Positions 8,630-16,388 of a stretch of DNA of 64,000 bases are shown here, one piece after another. Source of the DNA: Tabrizicola sp. (GTDB lineage: Bacteria; Pseudomonadota; Alphaproteobacteria; Rhodobacterales; Rhodobacteraceae); the NCBI RefSeq assembly GCF_030694085.1, contig NZ_JAUXZE010000102.1, forward strand, positions 62,001-126,000. Reading direction: 5' to 3'. The translations under genes were made by a program, and so were the position numbers. The stretch's first letter is position 1. The number at the start of each line of letters is the position of its first letter. The notes beneath the pieces were generated by a model. That model was not told the origin of the DNA and did not search any database. It was given only the letters and a program-made list of their open reading frames with translations.

Positions 8630-9640
8630 ATGCCGTTTCTTCGCATCCTTTTCGTCAGACTTCTGACCACCGCCATCACCCTGGCCGGTGTCGCGGTCAT
8701 CGTGTTCTTCGTGATCCGCGTCGTCCCGGGCAACCCCATCGCCATGATGCTGCCCCCCGGCGCGACAGAGGAGGACATTGCCCGCCTTTCCGCCCTTTAT
8801 GGCCTCGACAAGCCGATGATCACCCAGTTCGGCATCTGGATTGCGGGCGTCATGCAGGGCGACTTCGGCACTTCGATCACCACGCGCCAGCCGGTGCTGA
8901 ACCTTGTCCTGGGCCGCTTGCCCGCCACGCTGGAGCTGTCGATCATGGCGCTGGTCATGGCGATGATCCTGGGCGGCGCGGCGGCGTTGACCGGGACCCG
9001 CTTCCGGGGCGGCAGGACCGAGGGCGCCATCGACGTGGCCAACGGCATGGCGCTGTCGGTGCCGGATTTTCTGTGGGGGCTGGTGCTGATCCTGCTCTTC
9101 GGGGTGTTGATGCCGGTGTTCCACATCTCGGGCCGGGTCACGCCATCGCTGGACCTGCCCTTCACCACAAACTTCTACCTCTTCGAAAGCCTGATCCGGC
9201 TGCGCTTTGATCTTTGGGCCGACCTCGTCGCGCATATGTTCATGCCCGCGCTGGCGCTGGCGATCCCGCTGGCCGCGATCATCGGACAGCTTCTGAAACA
9301 GAGCCTGAAAGAGACGATGAACCTGGATTATGTCACCCTTGCCCGCACCAAGGGCTATGGCGAGACGCGGGTGATCCTGCGCGAGGCCTTGCGCAATGCC
9401 GCCCTGCCCACGCTGACGCTGGTGGGGGTGCAGTTCACCTTCCTGATCGGCGGGACGGTGATCATCGAACGGCTCTTTTCCTACGAAGGCCTTGGCAACA
9501 TGGCCATCGACGCGGTGATCAACCGCGACCTGCCGCTGATCCAGGGCATCGTGATCCTGTTCGCGGTGATCTTTACCGGAGTGAACCTGATCGTCGACCT
9601 GCTTTATACCGTCCTGAACCCAAGGCTGCGGCATGGCTGA
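8630..9640 (+). CDS. Peptide-type ABC transporter permease (DppB-like)
   Basis: 336 residues. The N-terminal membrane helix and RVVPGNPIAMMLPPGA match the DppB/OppB family, and the EAA-type coupling loop that contacts the ATPase lies in EALRNAALPTLTL (about residue 250). Several hydrophobic membrane spans are visible. It overlaps the next permease by 8 bases, so the two are coupled. With the DppC-like partner it forms the inner-membrane channel of the importer in this operon. Confidence 0.93.
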   Translation: MPFLRILFVRLLTTAITLAGVAVIVFFVIRVVPGNPIAMMLPPGATEEDIARLSALYGLDKPMITQFGIWIAGVMQGDFGTSITTRQPVLNLVLGRLPATLELSIMALVMAMILGGAAALTGTRFRGGRTEGAIDVANGMALSVPDFLWGLVLILLFGVLMPVFHISGRVTPSLDLPFTTNFYLFESLIRLRFDLWADLVAHMFMPALALAIPLAAIIGQLLKQSLKETMNLDYVTLARTKGYGETRVILREALRNAALPTLTLVGVQFTFLIGGTVIIERLFSYEGLGNMAIDAVINRDLPLIQGIVILFAVIFTGVNLIVDLLYTVLNPRLRHG

Positions 9641-10499
9641 GGCAAAGGCAATCGACGGCCGTTCGCTGGTCCGCCGCCGGGCGGGGCTGCGGTTGTGGCT
9701 TTCCGCCAGCTGGCTGGGGCTGTTGTGTCTGGTCGCGCTCTTCGCCCCCTGGATTGCGCCGAAGGATCCGCTTGCGCAGGACCTGTTCCTGGGTCGCCTG
9801 CCGCCGTTCTGGATGCCGGGGGCCGAGCCGGGCTACTTGCTGGGCACCGACAGCCTTGGCCGTGACGTCCTGAGCCGCATCGTCCACGGCGCGCGGGTGG
9901 CGCTGGCCGTGGCGCTGATCGCGGGCACGATCACCTGCCTGATCGGCGCGACGCTGGGCCTTCTGGCCGGGTTCCTGCGCGGCTGGGTGGACATGATCAT
10001 CAGCCGTATGATCGACATCTGGATGGCCTTTCCGCCGGTCCTGTTCTCGATCCTCCTGATCGCGGTGCTTGGTCCCGGCCTGGTGTCGATCATCATCGCC
10101 ATCGTCGTCATCGACTGGACCCGCTTTGCCCGCGTCGTCCGGGCCGAGGCGATGGCACAAGGCGCGATGGACTATGTCGCCTCGGCCCGCGTCGCCGGGC
10201 GCGGGCGGCCGGGGACGATGGTGCGCGAGATCCTGCCAAACGTCCTGCCCACAATCGTCGTCCTGCTGACGCTGGAGATGGGCATCGCCGTGATCGTCGA
10301 GGCAATCCTGTCCTTTGTGAACCTGTCGATCTCGACCGATGACCCGACCTGGGGCGGGATGATCTCGGAAGGGCGGACCAGCGTGCATCAGGCATGGTGG
10401 GTGCTGGTCTTCCCCCTTGTGACACTGTTCCTGACCGTTCTTGCCTTCAGCCAACTGGGCGAGGGGCTTAAGGACCGCTTCGATCCGGTGCTGCGATGA
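9633..10499 (+). CDS. Peptide-type ABC transporter permease (DppC-like)
   Basis: 288 residues. It shows the DppC/OppC hallmarks: a first helix after a basic N-terminus, GTDSLGRDVLSRIVHGARVAL around residue 70, and an EAA loop in EAMAQGAMDYVASARVAGRG. Its stop overlaps the ATG of the first ATPase gene (ATGA at 10496). It forms the second half of the transmembrane channel. Confidence 0.93.
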   Translation: MAEAKAIDGRSLVRRRAGLRLWLSASWLGLLCLVALFAPWIAPKDPLAQDLFLGRLPPFWMPGAEPGYLLGTDSLGRDVLSRIVHGARVALAVALIAGTITCLIGATLGLLAGFLRGWVDMIISRMIDIWMAFPPVLFSILLIAVLGPGLVSIIIAIVVIDWTRFARVVRAEAMAQGAMDYVASARVAGRGRPGTMVREILPNVLPTIVVLLTLEMGIAVIVEAILSFVNLSISTDDPTWGGMISEGRTSVHQAWWVLVFPLVTLFLTVLAFSQLGEGLKDRFDPVLR

Positions 10500-11365
10500 G
10501 CTTCCTGTCCATCCGCAACCTGTCGGTCAGGCTGAAGAAGGGGCAACCCTTGCTCCGCCGTGTCTCGCTGGACGTGTCTGCGGGCGAGGTGCGGGGGCTG
10601 GTGGGCGAATCCGGGGCGGGCAAGTCGATGATCGGCAAGGCGGTGCTGGGCATCCTGCCGCCGTCGATCGAAGTGACCGAGGGCGAGATCCTGCTGGATG
10701 GCGTGGACCTTCTGCGGCTGCCACCTGCGCTAAGGCGCAAGCGCATCGGAGCCTTGGCGGCGCTCATCCCGCAGGACCCGCTGACCGCGCTGAACCCCAG
10801 CCACCGGATCGGGCCGCAGATCACTGACCGGCTGGTCGACATCCTGGGTTGGACCCGCGCCAACGCCGATGCCCGCGCGCGTGAACTGCTGTCCGAGGTC
10901 CAGATCCCCGACCCTGACCGGGTGCTGCGGTCCTATCCGCACGAGTTGTCGGGCGGCATGCGCCAGCGCATCCTGATCGCCTCAGCCTTTGCCGCTGAAC
11001 CGAAGCTGATCGTCGCGGATGAGCCGACCACGGCGCTGGACGTGACGGTGCAGAAGCAGATCCTGAAGCTGATCGCCGGAATGCAGACGCGGCACGGCAC
11101 GGCGCTTCTGTTCGTGACGCATGACTTGGGCGTCGTGTCGAAGGTCTGCCAGAAGCTCTCGGTCCTCTATGCCGGGATGGTGGTCGAGGATACCTCGGTC
11201 GCCGACTTCTTCGCGGCCCCGCGCCATGCCTATTCGGCGGCGCTTCTGGCCGCGACGCCGAAATACACCGACCCTGCGGCCGGACTTCAGCCGGTTCCCG
11301 AAGCCGTTATCGCCGCCGTGCAGGCCGAAGTGGCCGCCTTCGACCGGAGGGCTGCGCATGGCTGA
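10496..11365 (+). CDS. ABC transporter ATP-binding protein (DppD-like)
   Basis: 289 residues. Walker A is GESGAGKSM (about residues 38-46), the Q-loop is in LIPQDPLTALNP, the signature is LSGGMRQR, and Walker B is KLIVADEPTTALD followed by the H-loop VTHD. The usual C-terminal oligopeptide-transporter extension with its cysteine motif is short or absent, so the protein is smaller than E. coli DppD. It overlaps both neighbours. It energises the importer together with the second ATPase. Confidence 0.93.
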   Translation: MSFLSIRNLSVRLKKGQPLLRRVSLDVSAGEVRGLVGESGAGKSMIGKAVLGILPPSIEVTEGEILLDGVDLLRLPPALRRKRIGALAALIPQDPLTALNPSHRIGPQITDRLVDILGWTRANADARARELLSEVQIPDPDRVLRSYPHELSGGMRQRILIASAFAAEPKLIVADEPTTALDVTVQKQILKLIAGMQTRHGTALLFVTHDLGVVSKVCQKLSVLYAGMVVEDTSVADFFAAPRHAYSAALLAATPKYTDPAAGLQPVPEAVIAAVQAEVAAFDRRAAHG

Positions 11366-12158
11366 CCTTTACAGCATCGAGGCCCTGCGCCTGTCGCTCG
11401 CGGACATGACGGCAAAGCCGCTGTTCGGCGCGGCACCGCATATCGAGATCCTGCGGGGCCTTAGCTTCACCATCCCCAGGGGCGCGGTGGTCGGCATTGT
11501 CGGCGGCTCCGGTTCGGGCAAGTCCACCCTTGGTCGGGCGCTGGTGCGGCTGCTGGAGCCTTCGGGCGGGGCGATCCGCTTTGACGGGACCGACATCACC
11601 CATCTGCCCGAAGCCGCGTTGCGCCCGCTGCGGCGGCGGTTCCAGATGATATTCCAGGACCCGATGTCATCCCTGAACCCGCGCCACCGGGTTGCAACCA
11701 TCATCGCCGAACCCCTGCGACTGCACGGCTTTGACGCCATCCCCGACCGGGTGGCCCGGGCGCTGGATCACGTCGGTCTGCCCGCCCATTTCGCCAGCCG
11801 CTACCCGCATGAGCTGTCGGGAGGCCAGCGCCAGCGTGTCGGCATCGCACGGGCCATCGCGCTGGAACCCGACTTCATCCTGGCTGACGAGATCGTCTCG
11901 GGGCTTGACGTCTCCTCCCAGGCGCAGGTGCTGAACCTTCTGGAACGGCTGGTCGGCGACCTTGGTCTGACGCTGGCTTTCATCAGCCACGACCTGAGCG
12001 TGATCCGCCGCCTATGCCAGCGGACCATCGTCCTTCATCGCGGCGAGATCGTCGAGGATCGACCCACGGCCGACCTCTTCGCCGACCCGCAGGCGGCCTA
12101 CACCCGAGAGCTGCTTGAGGCGATCCCGCTGCCCGATCCGGCTCAGGTCTGGACCTGA
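11358..12158 (+). CDS. ABC transporter ATP-binding protein (DppF-like)
   Basis: 266 residues from the ATG at 11358, which overlaps the previous gene by 8 bases; a longer in-frame reading would lie wholly inside that gene. Walker A is GGSGSGKSTLGR, the Q-loop is FQDPMSSLNP, the signature is LSGGQRQRVGIARA, and Walker B is FILADEIVSGLD with ISHDLSV after it. It lacks most of the C-terminal extension of canonical DppF (about 330 residues). It is the last gene of the plus-strand operon and ends one base before the stop of the convergent gene. Confidence 0.92.
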   Translation: MADLYSIEALRLSLADMTAKPLFGAAPHIEILRGLSFTIPRGAVVGIVGGSGSGKSTLGRALVRLLEPSGGAIRFDGTDITHLPEAALRPLRRRFQMIFQDPMSSLNPRHRVATIIAEPLRLHGFDAIPDRVARALDHVGLPAHFASRYPHELSGGQRQRVGIARAIALEPDFILADEIVSGLDVSSQAQVLNLLERLVGDLGLTLAFISHDLSVIRRLCQRTIVLHRGEIVEDRPTADLFADPQAAYTRELLEAIPLPDPAQVWT

Positions 12159-13166
12159 CTAGTCCGAGGTCCCGACGCTGCACCGCTTGACCCCGTCCTT
12201 GCCGGTGGTGCAACGGGCGCTGGTGCCGGGGGCAGGCTCTGCCGGTGCGGCTGCTTCGGCACCACCGCCAAAGAGACCGCCAAGAAAACTGCTGCCCGAC
12301 CCGTCGGCCACGGGCTGCGCGGTGGCTTCGGCCTCTTGCTGCTGCGCGGCCTCACGGGCGGTCGCTTCCGCTTCGCGCGCCGCGACGTCGGCGACGTAGG
12401 CCTCGCGCGCAGCCGTTTCCAAAGCCGACGCTAGCACGATCACCGGCACATCGCCCAGACCTTCCACCTTGTCGATCACCCCGGCATTCATCGCCTTGAC
12501 GTGCAGAGTCTGAAAGAAGGGCACGAGGTCTTCGTCGGTCATGCGTTTGGGGGCCAGCACCCGCAGATGGATCTGCGCGCCGACATCCGCGATGAAATAT
12601 CGGCCGCGGAAGCCTTCCGGGAGCAGGTCTTCGGTCACGTCCAGACCGCGGACGGTCATGAATTCGGTCCCGCGAAACTCGGCCGTCATCATCCGCAGTT
12701 CCATCCGCTGCTGCATGGCGGCGAAGCTTGTGAAGATGATGTTGGGGTAGCGGACCGCCTTGACGACGACCTTGCGATCACCCTTCTCGTAAGTCAAAGC
12801 GACGACCTCGGTGCCGGAACCGCCGTCAGTCTGACCGACCTTCGTCACGGCAGCGACTGCCTTCTTGTCCGCCTTCTTGGTCGATTTGGGCAGGAACCCT
12901 TCGACATCCGCGGCTTCGGTCGGGCGGACGGTCCAACCCTCGGGCGGCTTGGGCATCATGTCGACCAGCTTGGTCGGCAGCCCCGTTGCAGCAGCCGACC
13001 CGCCGAGACCCGCCAGCCGACCGGAGAGACCCGAGAGATATTCGGTGAAGGTCAGACCTTCGGTATCTTCGCGCCCGGACCAGCGGGCGGACATCTTGTA
13101 GTCAAAGAAAACATAGCCGCCGGCGGTGGCGGTGAACATCACGAGGAAACCGATCAGGCGAAACAC
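12159..13166 (-). CDS. Hypothetical membrane-anchored protein
   Basis: 335 residues, not recognised. A single hydrophobic segment at residues 3-22 followed by a basic stretch suggests an inner-membrane anchor with a periplasmic body. The middle (about residues 110-240) looks folded and includes RGRYFIADVGAQIHLRVLAPKRM. Residues about 265-300 are alanine/glutamate-rich and may be coiled coil. The tail has a cysteine pair (CTTGKDGVKRC). It lies between the importer operon (convergent) and the zinc operon, 76 bases after znuB, so it may be co-transcribed with zur-znuCB, but nothing ties it to zinc. Confidence 0.7.
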   Translation of the reverse strand: MFRLIGFLVMFTATAGGYVFFDYKMSARWSGREDTEGLTFTEYLSGLSGRLAGLGGSAAATGLPTKLVDMMPKPPEGWTVRPTEAADVEGFLPKSTKKADKKAVAAVTKVGQTDGGSGTEVVALTYEKGDRKVVVKAVRYPNIIFTSFAAMQQRMELRMMTAEFRGTEFMTVRGLDVTEDLLPEGFRGRYFIADVGAQIHLRVLAPKRMTDEDLVPFFQTLHVKAMNAGVIDKVEGLGDVPVIVLASALETAAREAYVADVAAREAEATAREAAQQQEAEATAQPVADGSGSSFLGGLFGGGAEAAAPAEPAPGTSARCTTGKDGVKRCSVGTSD

Positions 13167-13242
13167 GGGGCCAGTCCTTGCTGATTTGCTCTGCTGATAG
13201 CCGCGAATTTTGGCAAGGTTCGGGCAAGAGAGAAGTTTTCTG

Positions 13243-14025
13243 TCAGACCCGCCGGATTGCCGAGGTCAGCGCGAACAGTGCGGCGGCGACCACGATGATC
13301 GAAGGGCCGGTCGGAGTGTCCTGCCACAGCGACAGGCCCAGGCCGCCAAGCCCCGAGACCGCGCCAAGGATGACGGCGGCGACGGCCATCGCCTCGGGCG
13401 TGCGGGCAAAGCTGCGGGCGGCGGCGGCGGGGATGATCAGCATGGCGGCGATCAGCAGCGCACCGACGATCTTCAGCGCGACGGCGACGACAAGCGCCAG
13501 GGCGATGACCAGGACCAGGCGCTCGCGGTCGGGCTTGATCCCGGCGGCATGGGCCAGGTCCTCGGACAAGGTGGCGGTCAGCAGCCGCTGCCAACGCCAG
13601 GCCAAGAGCCCAAGAACCGCAATCGAGCCAAGCCAGACAACCGCCAGCTCGGGCCGTGAGACGGCAAGGATGTCGCCGAACAGGTAGCTCGACAGGTCAG
13701 TGCGGACCGTGGGGAAGAAGCTGACAGCGACAAGACCGAAGGCCAGCGCAGAATGGGCAAGAACGCCCAGCGTGGTGTCCATCGCCCAGCCGCGCGCGGA
13801 CAGCCCCGCGACAGTTACGGCCATCGCCATCGCCACAGCCAGGGTGCCAAGGCCGATGGGCAGGTCTGTCGCCAGCGCCAGTGCTACGCCCAGAACGGCG
13901 GCATGGGCCGTGGCGTCGCCGAAATAAGCCATGCGCCGCCAGACCACGAAGGACCCAAGCGGCCCCGTGGCCAGCGACAGGCCGACCGCAGCAAGGCCTG
14001 CGCGGACCAGGAAATCATCAAGCAT
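13243..14025 (-). CDS. znuB: Zinc ABC transporter permease
   Basis: 260 residues from the ATG at 14025 (MLDDFLVRAG). A longer reading from 14079 adds a threonine/arginine run that is only the out-of-frame shadow of the histidine-rich znuC tail, so I reject it. Multiple membrane helices, GDATAHAAVLGVALAL and GALLIAAMLIIPAAAA match the ABC-3 metal permease family. It overlaps znuC by 8 bases. It carries Zn2+ from ZnuA across the inner membrane. Confidence 0.92.
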   Translation of the reverse strand: MLDDFLVRAGLAAVGLSLATGPLGSFVVWRRMAYFGDATAHAAVLGVALALATDLPIGLGTLAVAMAMAVTVAGLSARGWAMDTTLGVLAHSALAFGLVAVSFFPTVRTDLSSYLFGDILAVSRPELAVVWLGSIAVLGLLAWRWQRLLTATLSEDLAHAAGIKPDRERLVLVIALALVVAVALKIVGALLIAAMLIIPAAAARSFARTPEAMAVAAVILGAVSGLGGLGLSLWQDTPTGPSIIVVAAALFALTSAIRRV

Positions 14026-14785
14026 GGTCGTGCTCGTGGTGGTGGTGGTGCGGATGGCCGTCCTCGTGCGCGTGGTCATGTTCGTGACGGTAAAGCGCCA
14101 GCGCCCCTTGTGTCCCCAGGCCGAACAGGGCCCGATATTCCGGCGCGGTCGACACGACGCGCGGCGTGCCTTCGCAACAGATGTGGCCGTTGAGACAGAT
14201 CACCCGGTCGCTGGCCGCCATGACGACGTGCAGGTCGTGGCTGATCATCAGCACCGCCGCGCCGGTCTGGTGCCGGACCTCTTCGATCAGCCGGTAGAAG
14301 GCCGCCTCGCCGGGCTGGTCAAGGCCCGAGGTCGGCTCGTCCAGCATCAGAAGCTGCGGCCTGCCCAGCAGCGCGCGCGCAAGCAGGATACGCTGCAACT
14401 GTCCGCCCGACAGCGTCGTCATCTGCTCGGCCCCCTGGCCCGCCATGCCGACCCGCGCCAACACCTCATCGGCGGCCAGATCGGAGACCCTGGTCGGCAA
14501 AGACAGGAAGCGTCGCACGGTGATGGGCATCGTGCGGTCGATGGTCAGCTTCTGCGGAACATAGCCGATCCGCAGGCCCGCTTGTCGCATCAGGCGACCC
14601 TCGGCAACCGGAATGATGCCCAGCAACGCGCGCAGAAGTGTCGACTTGCCCGAGCCGTTGGGGCCCAGGATCGTCACGATCTCGCCCGGATCGACTTTCA
14701 GGCTGATGTCGTGCAGCACCTCGTCGGCCCCGAAGCGGACGCAGACATGCTCGGCCGCGATAAGGGTCGCGCCGGGAAGGCTCAT
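14018..14785 (-). CDS. znuC: Zinc ABC transporter ATP-binding protein with histidine-rich tail
   Basis: 255 residues from the ATG at 14785, which overlaps the zur stop (ATGA). Walker A is GPNGSGKSTLLRALL, the signature is LSGGQLQRILLARALL, and Walker B is LLMLDEPTSGLD with SHDLHVV. The last ~22 residues are dominated by histidine with Asp/Glu (HEHDHAHEDGHPHHHHH), a likely cytoplasmic zinc-binding tail. This could buffer incoming zinc or sense its level. Such tails occur in some ZnuC homologues but E. coli ZnuC is much less histidine-dense, as far as I recall. Confidence 0.93.
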   Translation of the reverse strand: MSLPGATLIAAEHVCVRFGADEVLHDISLKVDPGEIVTILGPNGSGKSTLLRALLGIIPVAEGRLMRQAGLRIGYVPQKLTIDRTMPITVRRFLSLPTRVSDLAADEVLARVGMAGQGAEQMTTLSGGQLQRILLARALLGRPQLLMLDEPTSGLDQPGEAAFYRLIEEVRHQTGAAVLMISHDLHVVMAASDRVICLNGHICCEGTPRVVSTAPEYRALFGLGTQGALALYRHEHDHAHEDGHPHHHHHEHDHA

Positions 14786-15264
14786 GCCTGCCCCCGGCAG
14801 TTCGGGCACAGGCCAAGTGCCTCGATGGTGGAGCGTTCGACCAGGAAGCCGGCCTTTGCCGCCTCGGCGTCAAGCGACACGCGGGCGGCACTGGCTTCGG
14901 CCTCGGCGACCATGTGGCAGGTGCGGCAGATCAGGAAGGCGGGGGCGTGGTCCTTGCCGGGATGGACGCAGGCGGTAAAGGCGTTCAGGCGCTGGATGCG
15001 GTGGGCAAGGCCCTGGTCCACCAGAAATTCCAGCGCGCGATAGGCGACGGGCGGCTGGTTGCCGAAGCCTTCGACCGCAAGACGGGCCAGAACGTCGTAG
15101 GCACCCAGGGCCTTGTGTTCCTCCAGCAGGATTTCCAGCACCCGGCGGCGGACCGGGGTCATCCGCGCACCGGCGGCCGCGGTAACCGCCTCGGCCCGCG
15201 CCAGAGCGTCCTGGGCGCAATGCGCGTGGTCATGCGCCGCAAAGGCAAGATCGGGGTCGGGCAT
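14782..15264 (-). CDS. zur: Zinc uptake regulator, Fur family
   Basis: 160 residues. A Fur-type winged helix (ARMTPVRRRVLEILLEEHKALGAYDVLARL, residues about 30-60) is followed by a dimerisation domain with the two structural-zinc CxxC motifs CRTC and CPNC. The histidine cluster near the N-terminus also fits Zur. It is the first gene of zur-znuC-znuB, divergent from znuA. The AT-rich inverted repeat at 15281-15297 lies 17 bases upstream of its ATG, so it probably represses itself and znuA when zinc is plentiful. Confidence 0.93.
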   Translation of the reverse strand: MPDPDLAFAAHDHAHCAQDALARAEAVTAAAGARMTPVRRRVLEILLEEHKALGAYDVLARLAVEGFGNQPPVAYRALEFLVDQGLAHRIQRLNAFTACVHPGKDHAPAFLICRTCHMVAEAEASAARVSLDAEAAKAGFLVERSTIEALGLCPNCRGQA

Positions 15265-15280
15265 CTTCGGGCTCTTGACC

Positions 15281-15297
15281 TGTTATGATATTACATA
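15281..15297. promoter_or_regulatory. Zur box between zur and znuA
   Basis: TGTTATGATATTACATA is a near-perfect inverted repeat (TGTTATnATATnACA core) closely resembling the bacterial Zur consensus around a TATAnTATA-like centre. It sits in the 67-base divergent region. TTGACC at 15275-15280 with TACATA at 15296-15301 (15-base spacing) is a possible but weak znuA promoter that the box would cover. Confidence 0.75.
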
Positions 15298-15331
15298 CAT
15301 AGAGCGGAGCGACGACAGAAGGAAGCCGCCG

Positions 15332-16279
15332 ATGCGTTATATCATTACTCTCCTGGCAACCGCCACCCCCGCTCTGGCCACCGCCGCCCTGGCCGAAGTG
15401 CCGAAGGTGGTCAGCGACATCCCTCCGGTTCATGCGCTGGTGGCGCAGGTGATGGGAGACCTTGGCGTGCCGGAACTGCTGCTGGCCCGGGGGGCGGACG
15501 AGCATGACTTTCAGCTGAAGCCCAGCCAGGCCAGGGCCGTCGCGGATGCGGATCTCGTGGTCTGGATCGGGCCGGAACTTACGCCCTGGCTTGACAGCGC
15601 GCTGGACAGTCGGCCCGAGGGCGCGGCGGCTCTGGCCTTGCTCGACGCGGAGGGCACGGTGCGGCGGGCCTATGGCGCGGCGAAGAACGCTGTTGGGCAC
15701 GGGGACGAGCATGAGCAGAAGGATCATGCCGAAGCGGAACGGCATGAAGACGACCACGGCTCTGAGGACCCGCATGCCTGGCTTGATCCCGGCAATGCGC
15801 AGGTTTGGCTGGGGTTGATCGCGACCGAGCTTGGTCGCCTTGATCCGGGCAACGCGACGGCCTACGAGGCCAATGCAGCCGTGGCCCGCGAGCGGATCGC
15901 GGCGCTGGACGCCGAGCTTGCCGCCCTGCTGGCGCCGGTGCGGGACAAGCCGCTGGTGACCTTCCACGATGCCTACGGCTACTTCGTGGGGCATTACGGG
16001 CTGACGATCGCCGGCAGCATCGCGCTTGGGGATGCCTCTTCGCCGGGGGCGGCGCGGCTGTCCGAATTGCGGGGCGAGCTGGAAGCGGGCGGTGTGGTCT
16101 GCATTTTCTCCGAGGCCCAGCATGACCCGGCGCTGGTCAAACAGCTGACCGAGGGAACCGCGGTGAAGATCGGCGGGGAACTGGACCCGGTCGGGTCCTC
16201 GCAAGAGCCGGGACCGGGCGCCTATGCGGCGTTGCTGACCGGAATGGCGCGGACCATCGCGGACTGCGCGGGCGGCTGA
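15332..16279 (+). CDS. znuA: Zinc ABC transporter substrate-binding protein
   Basis: 315 residues from the ATG at 15332, with AGAAGGAAG upstream; the longer open frame from 15113 runs through zur. The signal peptide ends near TAALA. The cluster A-I metal-binding fold shows VVSDIPPVHALVAQVMGD at the N-terminus, AWLDPGNAQVWL, and FHDAYGYFVGHYGL. Between the first two is a His/Asp/Glu-rich loop (about residues 126-150; GHGDEHEQKDHAEAERHEDD), diagnostic of zinc-type ZnuA rather than manganese receptors. It delivers Zn2+ to ZnuB in the periplasm. Confidence 0.95.
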   Translation: MRYIITLLATATPALATAALAEVPKVVSDIPPVHALVAQVMGDLGVPELLLARGADEHDFQLKPSQARAVADADLVVWIGPELTPWLDSALDSRPEGAAALALLDAEGTVRRAYGAAKNAVGHGDEHEQKDHAEAERHEDDHGSEDPHAWLDPGNAQVWLGLIATELGRLDPGNATAYEANAAVARERIAALDAELAALLAPVRDKPLVTFHDAYGYFVGHYGLTIAGSIALGDASSPGAARLSELRGELEAGGVVCIFSEAQHDPALVKQLTEGTAVKIGGELDPVGSSQEPGPGAYAALLTGMARTIADCAGG

Positions 16280-16356
16280 TGCTGTCCACGCAGGACCGGC
16301 CTTGGGACCCGTTGATCCTCAATGGCTTGAGTGCGGTCGTCAAGGATTTGGCAAGG

Positions 16357-16388
16357 GAGTAGGGTGGGCGATATCGCCCACCCTACTC
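16357..16388. repeat. Perfect 32-bp palindrome, copy 1 (bidirectional terminator candidate)
   Basis: The arm GAGTAGGGTGGGCGAT is followed directly by its exact reverse complement. It lies between convergent znuA (stop 78 bases upstream) and cobQ, and the cobQ TAG stop (16383-16385) is inside it. A second copy at 38695-38722 shares the central 28 bases exactly and also contains the stop of a minus-strand gene in a convergent pair. It would fold as a strong hairpin on either transcript. Confidence 0.75.

Noticed and set aside
13243..14079. Longer znuB reading with an N-terminal Thr/Arg repeat
   Set aside because: The extra 18 codons are the out-of-frame image of the His-codon-rich znuC tail (CAC/CAT runs read as ACC/ACG and CGC); the ATG at 14025 overlaps znuC normally and gives the standard ZnuB start.
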